Assembly (NCBI RefSeq): GCF_001477625.1 | Contig: NZ_CP013692.1 | Location: forward strand, 4,836,001-4,900,000 | From: Paucibacter sp. KCTC 42545 | Lineage (GTDB): Bacteria; Pseudomonadota; Gammaproteobacteria; Burkholderiales; Burkholderiaceae_C | Reading direction: 5' to 3' | Length of the DNA stretch: 64,000 nucleotides | Shown here: one piece after another, positions 17,451 to 26,270 of the stretch | Position numbering within the stretch: position 1 is the stretch's first letter | How the letters are laid out: each line of letters starts with the position of its first letter | The notes under the pieces: model-generated | The model's input: the letters and a program-made list of their open reading frames with translations, nothing else | What the model was told of the DNA's origin: nothing | The model's database searches: none | Position numbers and translations under genes: made by a program

Positions 17451-18714
17451 CGCTCGCACGGCTCTGGCGGCCGATCTACTGGCTTCAACTGCCCACCTAA
17501 ACGGAGCACCGCTCCACCGCTCATACGACAAGGCGCGCGAACGCCTCCTAAAGCTCGATGTCGGTGACTTGGACATCGTTGGCGTAGCGAGTCTGTCGCC
17601 AGATCGAACATTGGCCGCGATGGTTGCGGCGTGGTCGCTCGGCGCAGTTGTATGGCCTATGGCTACCCTAGTCAAGGATGGCCCTGCCTCCGTGATTTGG
17701 GACGGGGAGCACCTCACGCGTGTCGCGAAGCCGCCTCTATCCCCTATGAGTAAGGAGCTTGCGATTGTTCACTGCACTTCGGGCTCGACTGGACCCACCA
17801 AGCTCGTTAAACGAAGTGCGGCAAGTCTTCGCGCCGAAGCGCGAGGTTACCGCCACGGATTGGGGCTTCGACCCGGTGACCGTGTTCTGCTCCCTCTGCC
17901 AGTCGTACATTCACTCGGCAGCGGCATCGCGCTCAGTGCGCTGCTCTCCGGATGCGAGTTGCATGTGGACGAAAGGCAACTGCCATCCGCGATCGCCAGT
18001 GCCCTTGACGCAGGTCGGTTCGAGATGGTCGTGGTCACGCCATCAATAGCGCGCCTGCTGGTGAAAACGGTCCGCAATGGCCCCTGTTTGCCGACCCGGT
18101 TTTTTATTGCAGCAGGGTCAACTTCCGACGAACTTAAGCAAGCTGTTCACGCGCGCTTCGGTCTGCCGCCAATCTTTGGCTATGGCTCCACTGAGACCGG
18201 CGGGACATTCATCGGCTTCACCGGAATGGGCTCGGCGATCGAAGGGGTAGAGATATTGGAGCCGGCGTCCGGCATGGAGGGCGAACTTGTACTGCGCCTA
18301 GCGTGTCCACCTCTTGGGTATTTCGATCAAGCCACTCCCGGCACCATCTGGAAGACCGGCGATTTGGTGCGTCGCGACCTGCAGGATGGCTTGCACTACC
18401 TGTGCCGGCAAAGCGAAGCACGGATCCGCATTGACGGGAGGTTCGTTTCAATCGAAGCACCGAACGCCCTGTTGGATGATCTTCCCGAAGTCGTGGAACA
18501 TTGTGCCTTGGTAGTGGCTGACCCCCATCGCCTGGGCGCCGAAACTCTGTATTTCGTCGCCGCCACGACGCGCCTGACGCCCGCTGTCTTGGCCGCGAAG
18601 CTCGCCCGGGTCACCACCCCATCATTTCGAGTTGTCACCTGTGCGAGCCTGCCGCGCAACACCATCGGCAAACTTGACCGCGCAGCCCTTGTCAAATTCG
18701 TAACTTCCCCATGA
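17443..18714 (+). CDS. Adenylate-forming (AMP-binding) enzyme
   Basis: 423 residues, shorter than the usual 500-550. Core motif A3 TSGSTGPTK at 112-120, GYGSTETGG (A5), KTGDLVRR (A7) and a final PRNTIGKLDRAAL (A10 with catalytic Lys) are all present, so the N- and C-subdomains are both complete. Would activate a carboxylic or amino acid as an acyl-AMP and load the carrier protein encoded next (4-bp overlap). The substrate pocket cannot be read with confidence. Confidence 0.85.
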   Translation: MVNARTALAADLLASTAHLNGAPLHRSYDKARERLLKLDVGDLDIVGVASLSPDRTLAAMVAAWSLGAVVWPMATLVKDGPASVIWDGEHLTRVAKPPLSPMSKELAIVHCTSGSTGPTKLVKRSAASLRAEARGYRHGLGLRPGDRVLLPLPVVHSLGSGIALSALLSGCELHVDERQLPSAIASALDAGRFEMVVVTPSIARLLVKTVRNGPCLPTRFFIAAGSTSDELKQAVHARFGLPPIFGYGSTETGGTFIGFTGMGSAIEGVEILEPASGMEGELVLRLACPPLGYFDQATPGTIWKTGDLVRRDLQDGLHYLCRQSEARIRIDGRFVSIEAPNALLDDLPEVVEHCALVVADPHRLGAETLYFVAATTRLTPAVLAAKLARVTTPSFRVVTCASLPRNTIGKLDRAALVKFVTSP

Positions 18715-19763
18715 AACAGCCTGGATCACCACCCTGCGCCCGCGAACTTTATATTGGGATCATTGCATCTCGACTATTTGCTAATCAGTCGGAACAGTAT
18801 GCATCGGCGCGCCCGAGCCTGCCTGAACTGCTCGCAATGCCAAATTTCGAGACATTGAGTTTGAGCGAACTTGGCATTGATTCGCTCACCTGGATGGAGC
18901 TCCTGACTAGCCTCGAAGCCGAATTTGGCATTCAAATTAGTGATGAATTTCTAGCGAAATCGAGCATTTCGGTCGCGAGTCTTGCGACGGCGCTTGAGGA
19001 TTCGTTGGAGCGCGCGCGAGGCTGCCGTAGCAACGCCGAAATTCGCCGCCCTATTTTCGGTCAACGCTACGTAATTATCGACAACTTCTTACCGGTCGAC
19101 TTACTGGCGGAACTTCGCAAATATCTCACCAGTATCGAGTTCAATCGATTTGACAGTGTTGTAGATCCGAGTATCGACGGACCAGCATTTAAATCAAAAG
19201 GATGGCTCTTAAATTCGTTAAATAGGGATATCGGAGCTCCCCTCCAAGCTGCGATGCAGGCACTCGCAGAGGCGGTGCGTTCACATCCGCAAATATACGG
19301 CCGCAGCGAACAGGATTGGACGGAGATGAGCTTCTCGTTTTGGCAGTACGAGGCTGGAACACGCCTTGGGTGGCATAACGACGCCGGGAACGGCCGTACC
19401 GGCGAATACATTATTTATCTCCATGATGAATGGAAGCCCGGCTGGGGTGGTGAATTAATGATACTGGACGAAGCCGCAAACGTTGATTCGGTAGACCTCG
19501 CAAAGAAAACGCAATTTTCGCTGATCGAAGATATTGTCGAGCGGTCGTCCACCAACCTCACCGCGATTCGTCCGCGCCCCAATCGCCTGGTCATGGTGCA
19601 GGCCGGTACTTGCCACTTTATCAATCGCGTGGACGCAAGTGCAGGGGCAATTCGGCGTCTCAGCATGACCGGTTTTGCCGCGCGACCAATAGGCATCGGC
19701 CAAGCGCGTGTGCGATCTGACCGTTTACATAAATTGTTGGATTTGGATAAAAAAACGATCTAA
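18711..19763 (+). CDS. Carrier protein fused to 2-oxoglutarate/Fe(II) oxygenase
   Basis: 350 residues. Residues about 10-100 are an acyl/peptidyl carrier domain with the phosphopantetheine Ser58 in GIDSLTWMELL. From about 118 on is a prolyl-4-hydroxylase-like 2OG oxygenase: H222-x-D224 (WHNDAG), GGELMILD, distal H302 (TCHFINRV) and a following RRLSMTGF arginine for 2-oxoglutarate. The fusion suggests hydroxylation of a group while thioester-bound to its own carrier domain. The adenylating enzyme upstream is the obvious loader. The next gene starts immediately after the stop. Confidence 0.8.
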   Translation: MKQPGSPPCARELYIGIIASRLFANQSEQYASARPSLPELLAMPNFETLSLSELGIDSLTWMELLTSLEAEFGIQISDEFLAKSSISVASLATALEDSLERARGCRSNAEIRRPIFGQRYVIIDNFLPVDLLAELRKYLTSIEFNRFDSVVDPSIDGPAFKSKGWLLNSLNRDIGAPLQAAMQALAEAVRSHPQIYGRSEQDWTEMSFSFWQYEAGTRLGWHNDAGNGRTGEYIIYLHDEWKPGWGGELMILDEAANVDSVDLAKKTQFSLIEDIVERSSTNLTAIRPRPNRLVMVQAGTCHFINRVDASAGAIRRLSMTGFAARPIGIGQARVRSDRLHKLLDLDKKTI

Positions 19764-20564
19764 ATGAAAGCTGGAACTAGTCCTATGGAAGAAACGTCTT
19801 ACCCTGATGTGAATCGCACTGTTATGGAGCGCTGGGCGGTTCGGAATAATATTGAACCGGCACAAATCGAACGTATCTTGGTCGGTCTAAGTGGTTCCAC
19901 GGGCGCGCGCGTCTTGGACGCCACCGCCTACGATCAAAAGCCCACTTTCAGGTTCCCAGACTTGCGCGCCATTCCATTTTGGGATCATGGCGAATTCACT
20001 TGGGCCGCGGCCATTGAAGCTGCCGCGCAACAGATTAGATCGGAGTATTTGGAATTCGTTTCCATGCATGGGCAGCAGCAGCGCAAATCTACGCGTGTTA
20101 GGAAGGGTAACTGGTCCGTCTATCCGCTAACGCGCATTGGTCAATACAACACGGCGATGGGAGCACATTTCCCCCACACTGTCGAAGCACTGCGCCAAGT
20201 GCCGGGCGCTCTGAGTTGCGGCATGACGTACTTCTCGACGATCGCGCCTACCACTCATATTCTTCCGCACTGCGGTTTCACCAATGCCCATCTGCGCTGC
20301 CATCTGACATTGTCTACATCAGAAGGCTGCCGTATCCGCGTAGGCGAACAAGTGCGAACTTGGCAGGATGGCCGACTGATGATTTTTGATGATACTTTTG
20401 AACACGAGGTATGGAACGATTCGGACAATTCGCGCACCGTGTTGTTGTTCGATATTTTTCATCCAGACCTCAGTGTCCTCGAAATGCGCGCCCTCGAGTA
20501 CATGGCCGGTCTCTGGAGGCGTGCTATTTCCGTGCGTGGCTTGGCAAGCCTTGTTGCGGCGTGA
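19764..20564 (+). CDS. Aspartyl/asparaginyl beta-hydroxylase-like oxygenase
   Basis: 266 residues. The core ILPHCGFTNAHLRCHLTL with a downstream FDDTFEHEVWNDSD is the AspH/LpxO signature (metal His residues, 2OG-binding Arg, distal His). Family members hydroxylate Asp/Asn side chains in peptides or lipid A acyl chains. In this operon it could act on the precursor peptide (it has Asp and Asn in its tail) or on the carrier-bound acyl group. Second Fe(II)/2OG enzyme in a row. Confidence 0.8.
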   Translation: MKAGTSPMEETSYPDVNRTVMERWAVRNNIEPAQIERILVGLSGSTGARVLDATAYDQKPTFRFPDLRAIPFWDHGEFTWAAAIEAAAQQIRSEYLEFVSMHGQQQRKSTRVRKGNWSVYPLTRIGQYNTAMGAHFPHTVEALRQVPGALSCGMTYFSTIAPTTHILPHCGFTNAHLRCHLTLSTSEGCRIRVGEQVRTWQDGRLMIFDDTFEHEVWNDSDNSRTVLLFDIFHPDLSVLEMRALEYMAGLWRRAISVRGLASLVAA

Positions 20565-20583
20565 GGGTGCGCCCGTAAGAACT

Positions 20584-21330
20584 ATGACCACCACACCCCC
20601 CCCCCTGGACAGCCTTTCTCATCTGCTTGTATTGGACATTGACGGCACGGTGTTGCGCTCTGCCGCCCCGCACCGGATCATCCTGCAATCTTTGCTGATG
20701 GATGCGGGGCTGATCGAGCAGGAGCTCGATTTTTCGACTTTCAGCGATCGCACCGATACAGGCATCCTGCGGGCGAGTTTCGAGCGTCGCCATGGTCGGA
20801 CGCCCACCCGTAGCGAGCAAGCGAGCTTCGAGCAGGCCATGGCTGCACGGTATGCCGCCCTTGGATCGGTTGACAGCCAAGTGATGCCAGGCGTGCTTGA
20901 CCTGTTGGCTCGGCTGCAGACTAAGCCAAATTGGAACTTTGCATTCGCGACAGGCTGTTGGCGCGAATCCGCCACTAAAAAGTTATCCATCCTCGGCTTA
21001 GCACGGCCGTGCATGAGCACCGCCTCGGAATTCCAGTCGCGACCCGATATTCTTTCTCAAGCGATCGCCTTAGGTTGGCGGGACACCCCGCCAGCGGCAC
21101 GAGGATTGACCGTCTTCGTTGGCGACGGAGTTTGGGACGCGCAGGCCGCTGGCACTGTTGCAATCCCATTCATCGGGATTGCTGAGGGTTCGGCGGCGAC
21201 CGAGCTGATGTGCTTAGGCGCCCACGCTGTCGTACCCGATTTTACTAATTTCTGGCCGATTCTTGAGGATCTGTCGGCGCGCTTGGCGGCGCGCGCGGCT
21301 CGCCAGCCTAAGCTTTGCTCCCCTATCTGA
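20584..21330 (+). CDS. HAD-superfamily hydrolase (phosphatase-like)
   Basis: 248 residues from the ATG at 20584; an earlier in-frame start would run through the preceding gene. Motif I LDIDGTVL, motif II-like AFATGCW, and motif IV VFVGDGVWDAQAA are present, with an alpha-helical cap between. Could remove phosphate from an intermediate or act as a housekeeping nucleotidase. Its stop overlaps the start of the receptor gene (TGATG). Confidence 0.8.
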   Translation: MTTTPPPLDSLSHLLVLDIDGTVLRSAAPHRIILQSLLMDAGLIEQELDFSTFSDRTDTGILRASFERRHGRTPTRSEQASFEQAMAARYAALGSVDSQVMPGVLDLLARLQTKPNWNFAFATGCWRESATKKLSILGLARPCMSTASEFQSRPDILSQAIALGWRDTPPAARGLTVFVGDGVWDAQAAGTVAIPFIGIAEGSAATELMCLGAHAVVPDFTNFWPILEDLSARLAARAARQPKLCSPI

Positions 21331-23549
21331 TGAACAAACCAGTACTACACCAACTTGCTTGGCGCACTTGTTTGCTCACTGCCGTGATACCCATTGCGAT
21401 ACGAGCCCAAGAGATTCCACAGAATGATGGCATCGGGCGCGCAGCCGGCACCAAATTAGAACGAGTCGAAGTCAACTCGCGTGCCCTTTCCGACGTCGAG
21501 TTGCGCAGGCAGTCGAAAATTGCCAAGCAGTACTTCGGCCGCGAAGAGCTCGACAAGTATGGTGACACGACGCTGCCAGACCTCTTCAAACGACTTCCCG
21601 GCATCGATGTGCAGAACGGCTCGCCCACACTCCGGGGCCTTTCAGCGCGCTATACGCAAGTTCTGATCAACGGCGAACCCGCGCCTCCCGGATTTTCGCT
21701 GGATCAAATGAGCCCAGCGCTGGTAGAACGCATCGAAATTGCTAGAACGGCCGTCGCCGATCAGAGTACACAAGCGGTGGCCGGTACTATCAATATCATT
21801 CTGAAAGAGGCGCCTAGTCGTGCACAGAATGATTTGCGAGCAACCGTCGAATATTATGCCGAGCATCCAACTACCGGCTTCAACTATGTCTGGGGGCAGC
21901 GCAAGGGCGGCCTGTCGGCTACCCTGCCGCTCGCCTATTTCGAATGGCATGGTATCCAAAATATTCGCAACGAGCGCATTATGGAAGGCCTGGATGGGAA
22001 TCCTTCCCACGCCGTGCAACGCGGTCAAGCTGGGTTCGGCGGCTGGTTCATCACCGCCGCACCGCGCCTCAACTGGAAGCTAAATGACGATGAAACGATT
22101 GGGCTGAATTCCTACCTAAGGAGAATCGCATCCTACAGCCACAGTAGCTATGCGAATCTGATTCTGGCTGGTCTTCCAAGCCTAGAAGACGATTCGGTGG
22201 GAAGCGGCGAGGGCAATACGGTCAACCTGAACATGAGTTGGAACAAGGTATTCACTTCCGAGCGCAAACTCGAGTTGAAGATGGGCGGCCTACAGACCCA
22301 CAGTGCGTCTCAGTCTAGTACTTTCTACCGCGATACGTCGACTAATGAGTTGAGGCCCCAGCGCCTGAGCCTAGGAGATGTCCACGAACGTGGACTTTCT
22401 CAGTCCGGTAAGCTCGTGGAACTCGCTGGAGACGCGCATACGGTTAGCATGGGATGGGACTTCGATCAACGCCGTCGGGAGGAGCGCCGCACCGTCACTG
22501 AACGCGGCATACTGCAAACCGACAGTCTCGAAGGCGAGTCGTTTGCTGCCACGTTGACGCGCGGCGCAGTTTACGTGCAAGACGAATGGGAGATCGCGCC
22601 ATTTTGGTCGGCCTATTACGGCCTACGTTGGGAGCAGATCCGAACAAACAGCGTCCTTGAGGTGTCCACCGCGCCCGTGCGCAACACCAGCGCGGTTCTG
22701 TCTCCGCTGTTAACTTTGAACTATGCCCTTGACGCAAAGAAACGCGACATCGTGCGTCTGAGCTTGGCACGCACCTACAAGGCTCCCGAGCTGAATCAGT
22801 TGTTGGCCCGGCCTATCATTAATGGTCTTTTCCCCGACATAACAATCAGTAACACCGAGCTCGCGCCGGACAGGGTTGGCAATTCGGCCTTGCGCCCCGA
22901 ACTGGCGACCGGTTTGGACATAGCCTTTGAGAAGTACTTATCCGGAAGTGCATTTTTGAGTATTGGCTATTTCCAGCGTGAGATCCGGGACCTGATTAGG
23001 AACGTGACCACGCGAATGGATGTGCCTTATGCCAAGGTACCCCGTTGGATTGCGGTTCCGCAAAACTTTTCCAAGGCACAGACGAGTGGGCTGGAGGTTG
23101 AGGTCAAAGGACGCGCCGGTGATCTGATTCCCTCTCTCATCGACGCAAAGGCGCCGTTGAACGTCCGCTCTGCCTTGAATCTGTATTGGTCAAAAGTCGA
23201 TGCGGTGCAACTACCCAACAGTCGCTTGGAGAATCAGCAACCCTGGTCGGCGCTGCTAAGCGTTGACTATCGCTGGCAGCAAGTGCCGTTGCACGCTGGA
23301 GCCACACTCACTTATCGGCCAGGATATGCCGCGCAAGCTACGCCGACGACCTTGTACACAACCAACCTCTCACGTGGGTTTGACCTCTTCGCCGCCTGGA
23401 CCATCAACGCAAGCAGTACCTTGAGGTTCAACGCCCGCAATATTGCCCCAGTCGAGACAGTGACGGCTACCTATCTACCTGATGGATTTCAGCAGTCGGC
23501 GCGATTGCCCAGCACAATTTACGGACTTTCGATCGAGCTGAAGCTTTAG
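21330..23549 (+). CDS. TonB-dependent outer-membrane receptor
   Basis: 739 residues from the ATG at 21330 (overlaps the HAD stop; a TTG 15 bp earlier is possible). Signal peptide to about residue 26, then a plug domain (LPDLFKRLPGIDVQNG, LRGLSARYTQVLINGEP, VERIEIARTAVADQST, VAGTINIILKE) and a beta barrel ending in SIELKL. Being last in the biosynthetic operon, it may re-import the product (metallophore-like) or act in self-recognition. Substrate unknown. Confidence 0.9.
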   Translation: MNKPVLHQLAWRTCLLTAVIPIAIRAQEIPQNDGIGRAAGTKLERVEVNSRALSDVELRRQSKIAKQYFGREELDKYGDTTLPDLFKRLPGIDVQNGSPTLRGLSARYTQVLINGEPAPPGFSLDQMSPALVERIEIARTAVADQSTQAVAGTINIILKEAPSRAQNDLRATVEYYAEHPTTGFNYVWGQRKGGLSATLPLAYFEWHGIQNIRNERIMEGLDGNPSHAVQRGQAGFGGWFITAAPRLNWKLNDDETIGLNSYLRRIASYSHSSYANLILAGLPSLEDDSVGSGEGNTVNLNMSWNKVFTSERKLELKMGGLQTHSASQSSTFYRDTSTNELRPQRLSLGDVHERGLSQSGKLVELAGDAHTVSMGWDFDQRRREERRTVTERGILQTDSLEGESFAATLTRGAVYVQDEWEIAPFWSAYYGLRWEQIRTNSVLEVSTAPVRNTSAVLSPLLTLNYALDAKKRDIVRLSLARTYKAPELNQLLARPIINGLFPDITISNTELAPDRVGNSALRPELATGLDIAFEKYLSGSAFLSIGYFQREIRDLIRNVTTRMDVPYAKVPRWIAVPQNFSKAQTSGLEVEVKGRAGDLIPSLIDAKAPLNVRSALNLYWSKVDAVQLPNSRLENQQPWSALLSVDYRWQQVPLHAGATLTYRPGYAAQATPTTLYTTNLSRGFDLFAAWTINASSTLRFNARNIAPVETVTATYLPDGFQQSARLPSTIYGLSIELKL

Positions 23550-23554
23550 CAAAA

Positions 23555-23792
23555 TTCAATCGCCGAGCGGCCATCTCCCGCTCCGGCGCATTGATGTGAT
23601 CTACCGTCGAATAGAACCTCACCCGTTTGCCGTGCCTGGTGATGTCGGCCACGCCATTGGTCGTGGCCAAGTATGTCTCTCCGGTTACGGGGCCACCGAT
23701 GAAAATCGCGTTGTGCGAGAGTTCCGTGAACGCCGTGCCAGACATTGGTGCCGTGGTCAAGTTCTCTACCGCCAGCGAAAGCAACCGCAGTA
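23555..23792 (-). pseudogene. IS21 IstB remnant
   Basis: Minus strand reads AIFIGGPVTGETYLATTNGV and ITRHGKRVRFYSTVDHIN, corresponding to the IstB Walker A region (GGPGTGKTHLA) with the key Lys changed to Glu and both ends missing. Marks an older IS21-type insertion just after the receptor gene. Confidence 0.7.
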
Positions 23793-23819
23793 AAGCAGTA
23801 AAGCAGTAAAGCAGTAAAG
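23788..23819 (+). repeat. CAGTAAAG x4 tandem repeat
   Basis: Four perfect 8-bp copies in noncoding DNA beside the IstB remnant. The rest of 23820-24143 shows no gene I can support. Confidence 0.7.
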
Positions 23820-24143
23820 CATACTTGGAAGGAGTATTGGTTTGGGCCACGCCTGTGGACGTCTACTCACGCTTGAGGTCGCCGATCCGCGGTATGCGTC
23901 CAGCCAAGTCATGTTGACTGGCTGATCTAGCTTCAAGCTATGTCGGCTGCTTCTAGTAATGCGGCAGTAACTCCGCGATACGGCTGGCGGGCTCTTGCGC
24001 CACTTACGGCGTCAGGACTGGTTCAGCTTTTATGGACGCCCATGGACGGTGGAACGCGACGCTACCGTCGCGAAGCTTTGGCCTGACTTCATTCGCCGCC
24101 GGCCATGCTCTACTAATTTCAGGCAACACGATAGGGATAGTCA

Positions 24144-24772
24144 ATGCATCTTGGCGTTGAGAAGCACACCGGCACCATCTTTGACGGGATGAACAATCCT
24201 GATATGCCGGTAAGACCCCAGCCTCCGGTGAGCCAGTGTCACCTGATCCTGGCAGAGGCGGATTGGACAAAGATGCCGGAAGGCTTGCACCAGAACCCGC
24301 ATCGGTGGGTGTTCCGAGAAGACAGCTTCGATCCGGTCACGCGCATCCGCAGGGGCCGTGTATACCAGTCCTACGGAAATGCCCAGCCCGACTCCGTCGT
24401 GGTCTATCGAGACCCGTCCGATGCCGTTCTTGGTAGGGAGGTACACCCCACATCACATACGCGTGTGCAGATGTTCCGCTATGTCGCCGCCACCGCGCTT
24501 TTGGTCGTGCCGAACAAGGCCTACGGCATGCCGTTTGTGGTCGGCTCGGGCCAGGGAGTCTCGATCTACACCATTGTGCAGATCGAGTCGCTTCTGACCG
24601 GCGATGTCATGGTCACGCTGAAGCAGCGATCTGCACTCGGCGTGATTCCCGAACTTAACGAGGCCGCAGTGGTCGAAGGTTCTCTCAAAGCCGTGCGGTT
24701 GGCCATTGAGCGCGCGGTGAATTCCGCGCTGCGAGAGACTGCGGTCTCCGTGGTAGACCAGTGCCGCAACGC
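24144..24772 (+). CDS. Hypothetical protein, 3' end cut by IS3-type copy B
   Basis: About 209 host-derived codons, starting at an ATG preceded by GATAGGGATAG. I do not recognise the family. It contains EADWTKMPEGLHQNPHRW, RGRVYQSY and a C-terminal helix with regularly spaced charged residues; no signal peptide or membrane helix. The reading frame continues only 19 codons into the inverted repeat of the IS, so the native C-terminus is missing. It could be cargo of the island with its partner genes lost. Confidence 0.5.
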
Positions 24773-24822
24773 TGACCTGCCCCCTCCCGCCGTACCAGCC
24801 ATGCGGAAGTCCGGGTTGAAGG

Positions 24823-25686
24823 TTACTTGATCTCGTTGCGTGTAGCCGGTGGCGCCTGGTTCTTGGTGCGGTGGCGCTGCGCGAACTCGGCCGGCGGTAT
24901 CCGACCCAGGCTGCTGTGCGGCCTCACCTCGTTGTAGTCCTGCCGCCAGATGGCGATCTCCGAGCGCGCCTGCGGCAGCGTCTGGAACCAGTGCTCGTTC
25001 AAGCACTCGTCGCGGAACTTGCCGTTGAAGCTCTCGATGTAGCCGTTCTGCATGGGCCGCCCTGGCTGGATGAGGATGTGCCGCACGTCGTGAGCTTGCG
25101 CCCAAGCGATGAAGGCCCGGCAGGTGAACTCCGGCCCGTTGTCGGTTCTCACCGCCGCAGGGTAGCCCCTGAAGATCGCGGCCCGGTCCAGCAACCGCGT
25201 CACGTACTGGCCCGAGATGCCGTAGTCCACGGCGATGTCCACACACTCGTGCGTGAAGTCGTCGGCCACAGTCAGGCACTTGATACGCCGGCCATTGGCC
25301 AGGCTGTCGGAAACGAAGTCCATGCTCCACACCTCATTGACTCGGGTCGGCACGGTGAGCGGCACGCGCTCGCTGGCTGCCCGTCTGATCTTCTTGCGCT
25401 TGCGCACCGCCAACTGCGCCTGGCTGTACAACCGATAGACGCGCTTGTGATTGACGCCTGGGAACTGTGGGCGCAGCACGTCATGGATGCGGCGATAGCC
25501 GAAGCGGCGCCGCACCTGTGCGATCTCGACGATCTTGGCGCTGAGTTGCTGCGTGGCCTCATCGACCACGGGCGGGTTGCGATAGCTGTCTCTGGAGAGC
25601 CCCACCAGGCGGCACGCGCGGCGTTCGGACAGATGGTGCTGGGCAATCATCTGGGTCGCCGCGTCGCGCCTGACCTGCGGGGCTAG
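24823..25686 (-). CDS. IS3-family OrfB, DDE integrase (copy B)
   Basis: Translation identical to the copy A OrfB, with the same WSMDFVSD, RTDNGPEF and ESFNGKFRDECL catalytic segments and intact frame. Expected to be made by -1 frameshifting from OrfA. Confidence 0.9.
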   Translation of the reverse strand, partial: LAPQVRRDAATQMIAQHHLSERRACRLVGLSRDSYRNPPVVDEATQQLSAKIVEIAQVRRRFGYRRIHDVLRPQFPGVNHKRVYRLYSQAQLAVRKRKKIRRAASERVPLTVPTRVNEVWSMDFVSDSLANGRRIKCLTVADDFTHECVDIAVDYGISGQYVTRLLDRAAIFRGYPAAVRTDNGPEFTCRAFIAWAQAHDVRHILIQPGRPMQNGYIESFNGKFRDECLNEHWFQTLPQARSEIAIWRQDYNEVRPHSSLGRIPPAEFAQRHRTKNQAPPATRNEIK

Positions 25687-25958
25687 GGCTTTACGCCGAA
25701 GACGTCCTTGAGCGCGTGGATGTCCAGGTGGGCCTCTGCCAGCAGGCGCTTGAGCTTGGCGTTCTCGCCTTCGAGCTCGCGCAGTCGCTTGGCATCCGTG
25801 GCCTGCATGCCGCCGTACTTGGCCCGCCACTTGTAGAACGTGGCGTCGCTGAAGCCGCCTTGCCGGCACAGCTCCTTGATCGGCATGCCGGCCTCGGCCT
25901 GCTTCAGGAACCCAATGATTTGTTCCTCAGTAAATCTGCTCTTCTTCATGTCCATCAT
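25683..25958 (-). CDS. IS3-family OrfA (copy B)
   Basis: 91 residues identical to copy A OrfA: helix-turn-helix followed by a zipper-like helix, overlapping OrfB in the -1 frame. Confidence 0.9.
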   Translation of the reverse strand: MMDMKKSRFTEEQIIGFLKQAEAGMPIKELCRQGGFSDATFYKWRAKYGGMQATDAKRLRELEGENAKLKRLLAEAHLDIHALKDVFGVKP

Positions 25959-26017
25959 TCTCCTGGTTGATGGACTTCCTCTCCATTACGCTGGTACGGC
26001 TGGGAGGGTGCAGGTCA

Positions 26018-26140
26018 GTGCTGGCGCAATTGCCGGGAGCGTTTGAGCACTTCAACGAGATCCACCCGCATTCGAGTTTAAAGATGATGTCGCTCAGGGA
26101 GTTCCGAAGGCGGCAGAATCACACCGCCCACCAGGGCTAA
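26018..26140 (+). pseudogene. IS3-family OrfB C-terminal remnant
   Basis: 41 codons ending at TAA read FEHFNEIHPHSSLKMMSLRE then FRRRQ, the typical C-terminus of an IS2/IS3-type integrase (NEVHPHSALKMxSPREF). It is unrelated to copy B, which appears to have inserted into or beside it. Bases 26141-26270 show no gene. Confidence 0.75.
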
Positions 26141-26270
26141 CTTGGCGACTGGACAGTGTCCGGAACTACGGGGGCAAGATCAGAACTTACCCACCGTCTA
26201 TTGCCGCAGAACACGGGCTACGGTCACATTAGCAATATTAGTTTGAACTTGCCGAGCCGATATGCCTGCG

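Larger units (their letters stand above)
24773..26017 (-). mobile_element. IS3-family insertion sequence, copy B (1245 bp)
   Basis: Same length, terminal repeats and translated products as copy A (8119-9363), but on the other strand. The two copies form an inverted pair around 15.4 kb that contains the whole biosynthetic operon. No flanking duplication is seen. Confidence 0.9.

Noticed and set aside
23555..23850. Functional gene after the TonB receptor
   Set aside because: Reads as a degraded IstB Walker A region with the catalytic Lys changed.
8119..26017. Classical composite transposon with IS3 copies as ends
   Set aside because: No matching duplication at the outer borders, even after modelling inversion of the interval; kept only as a suggestion.
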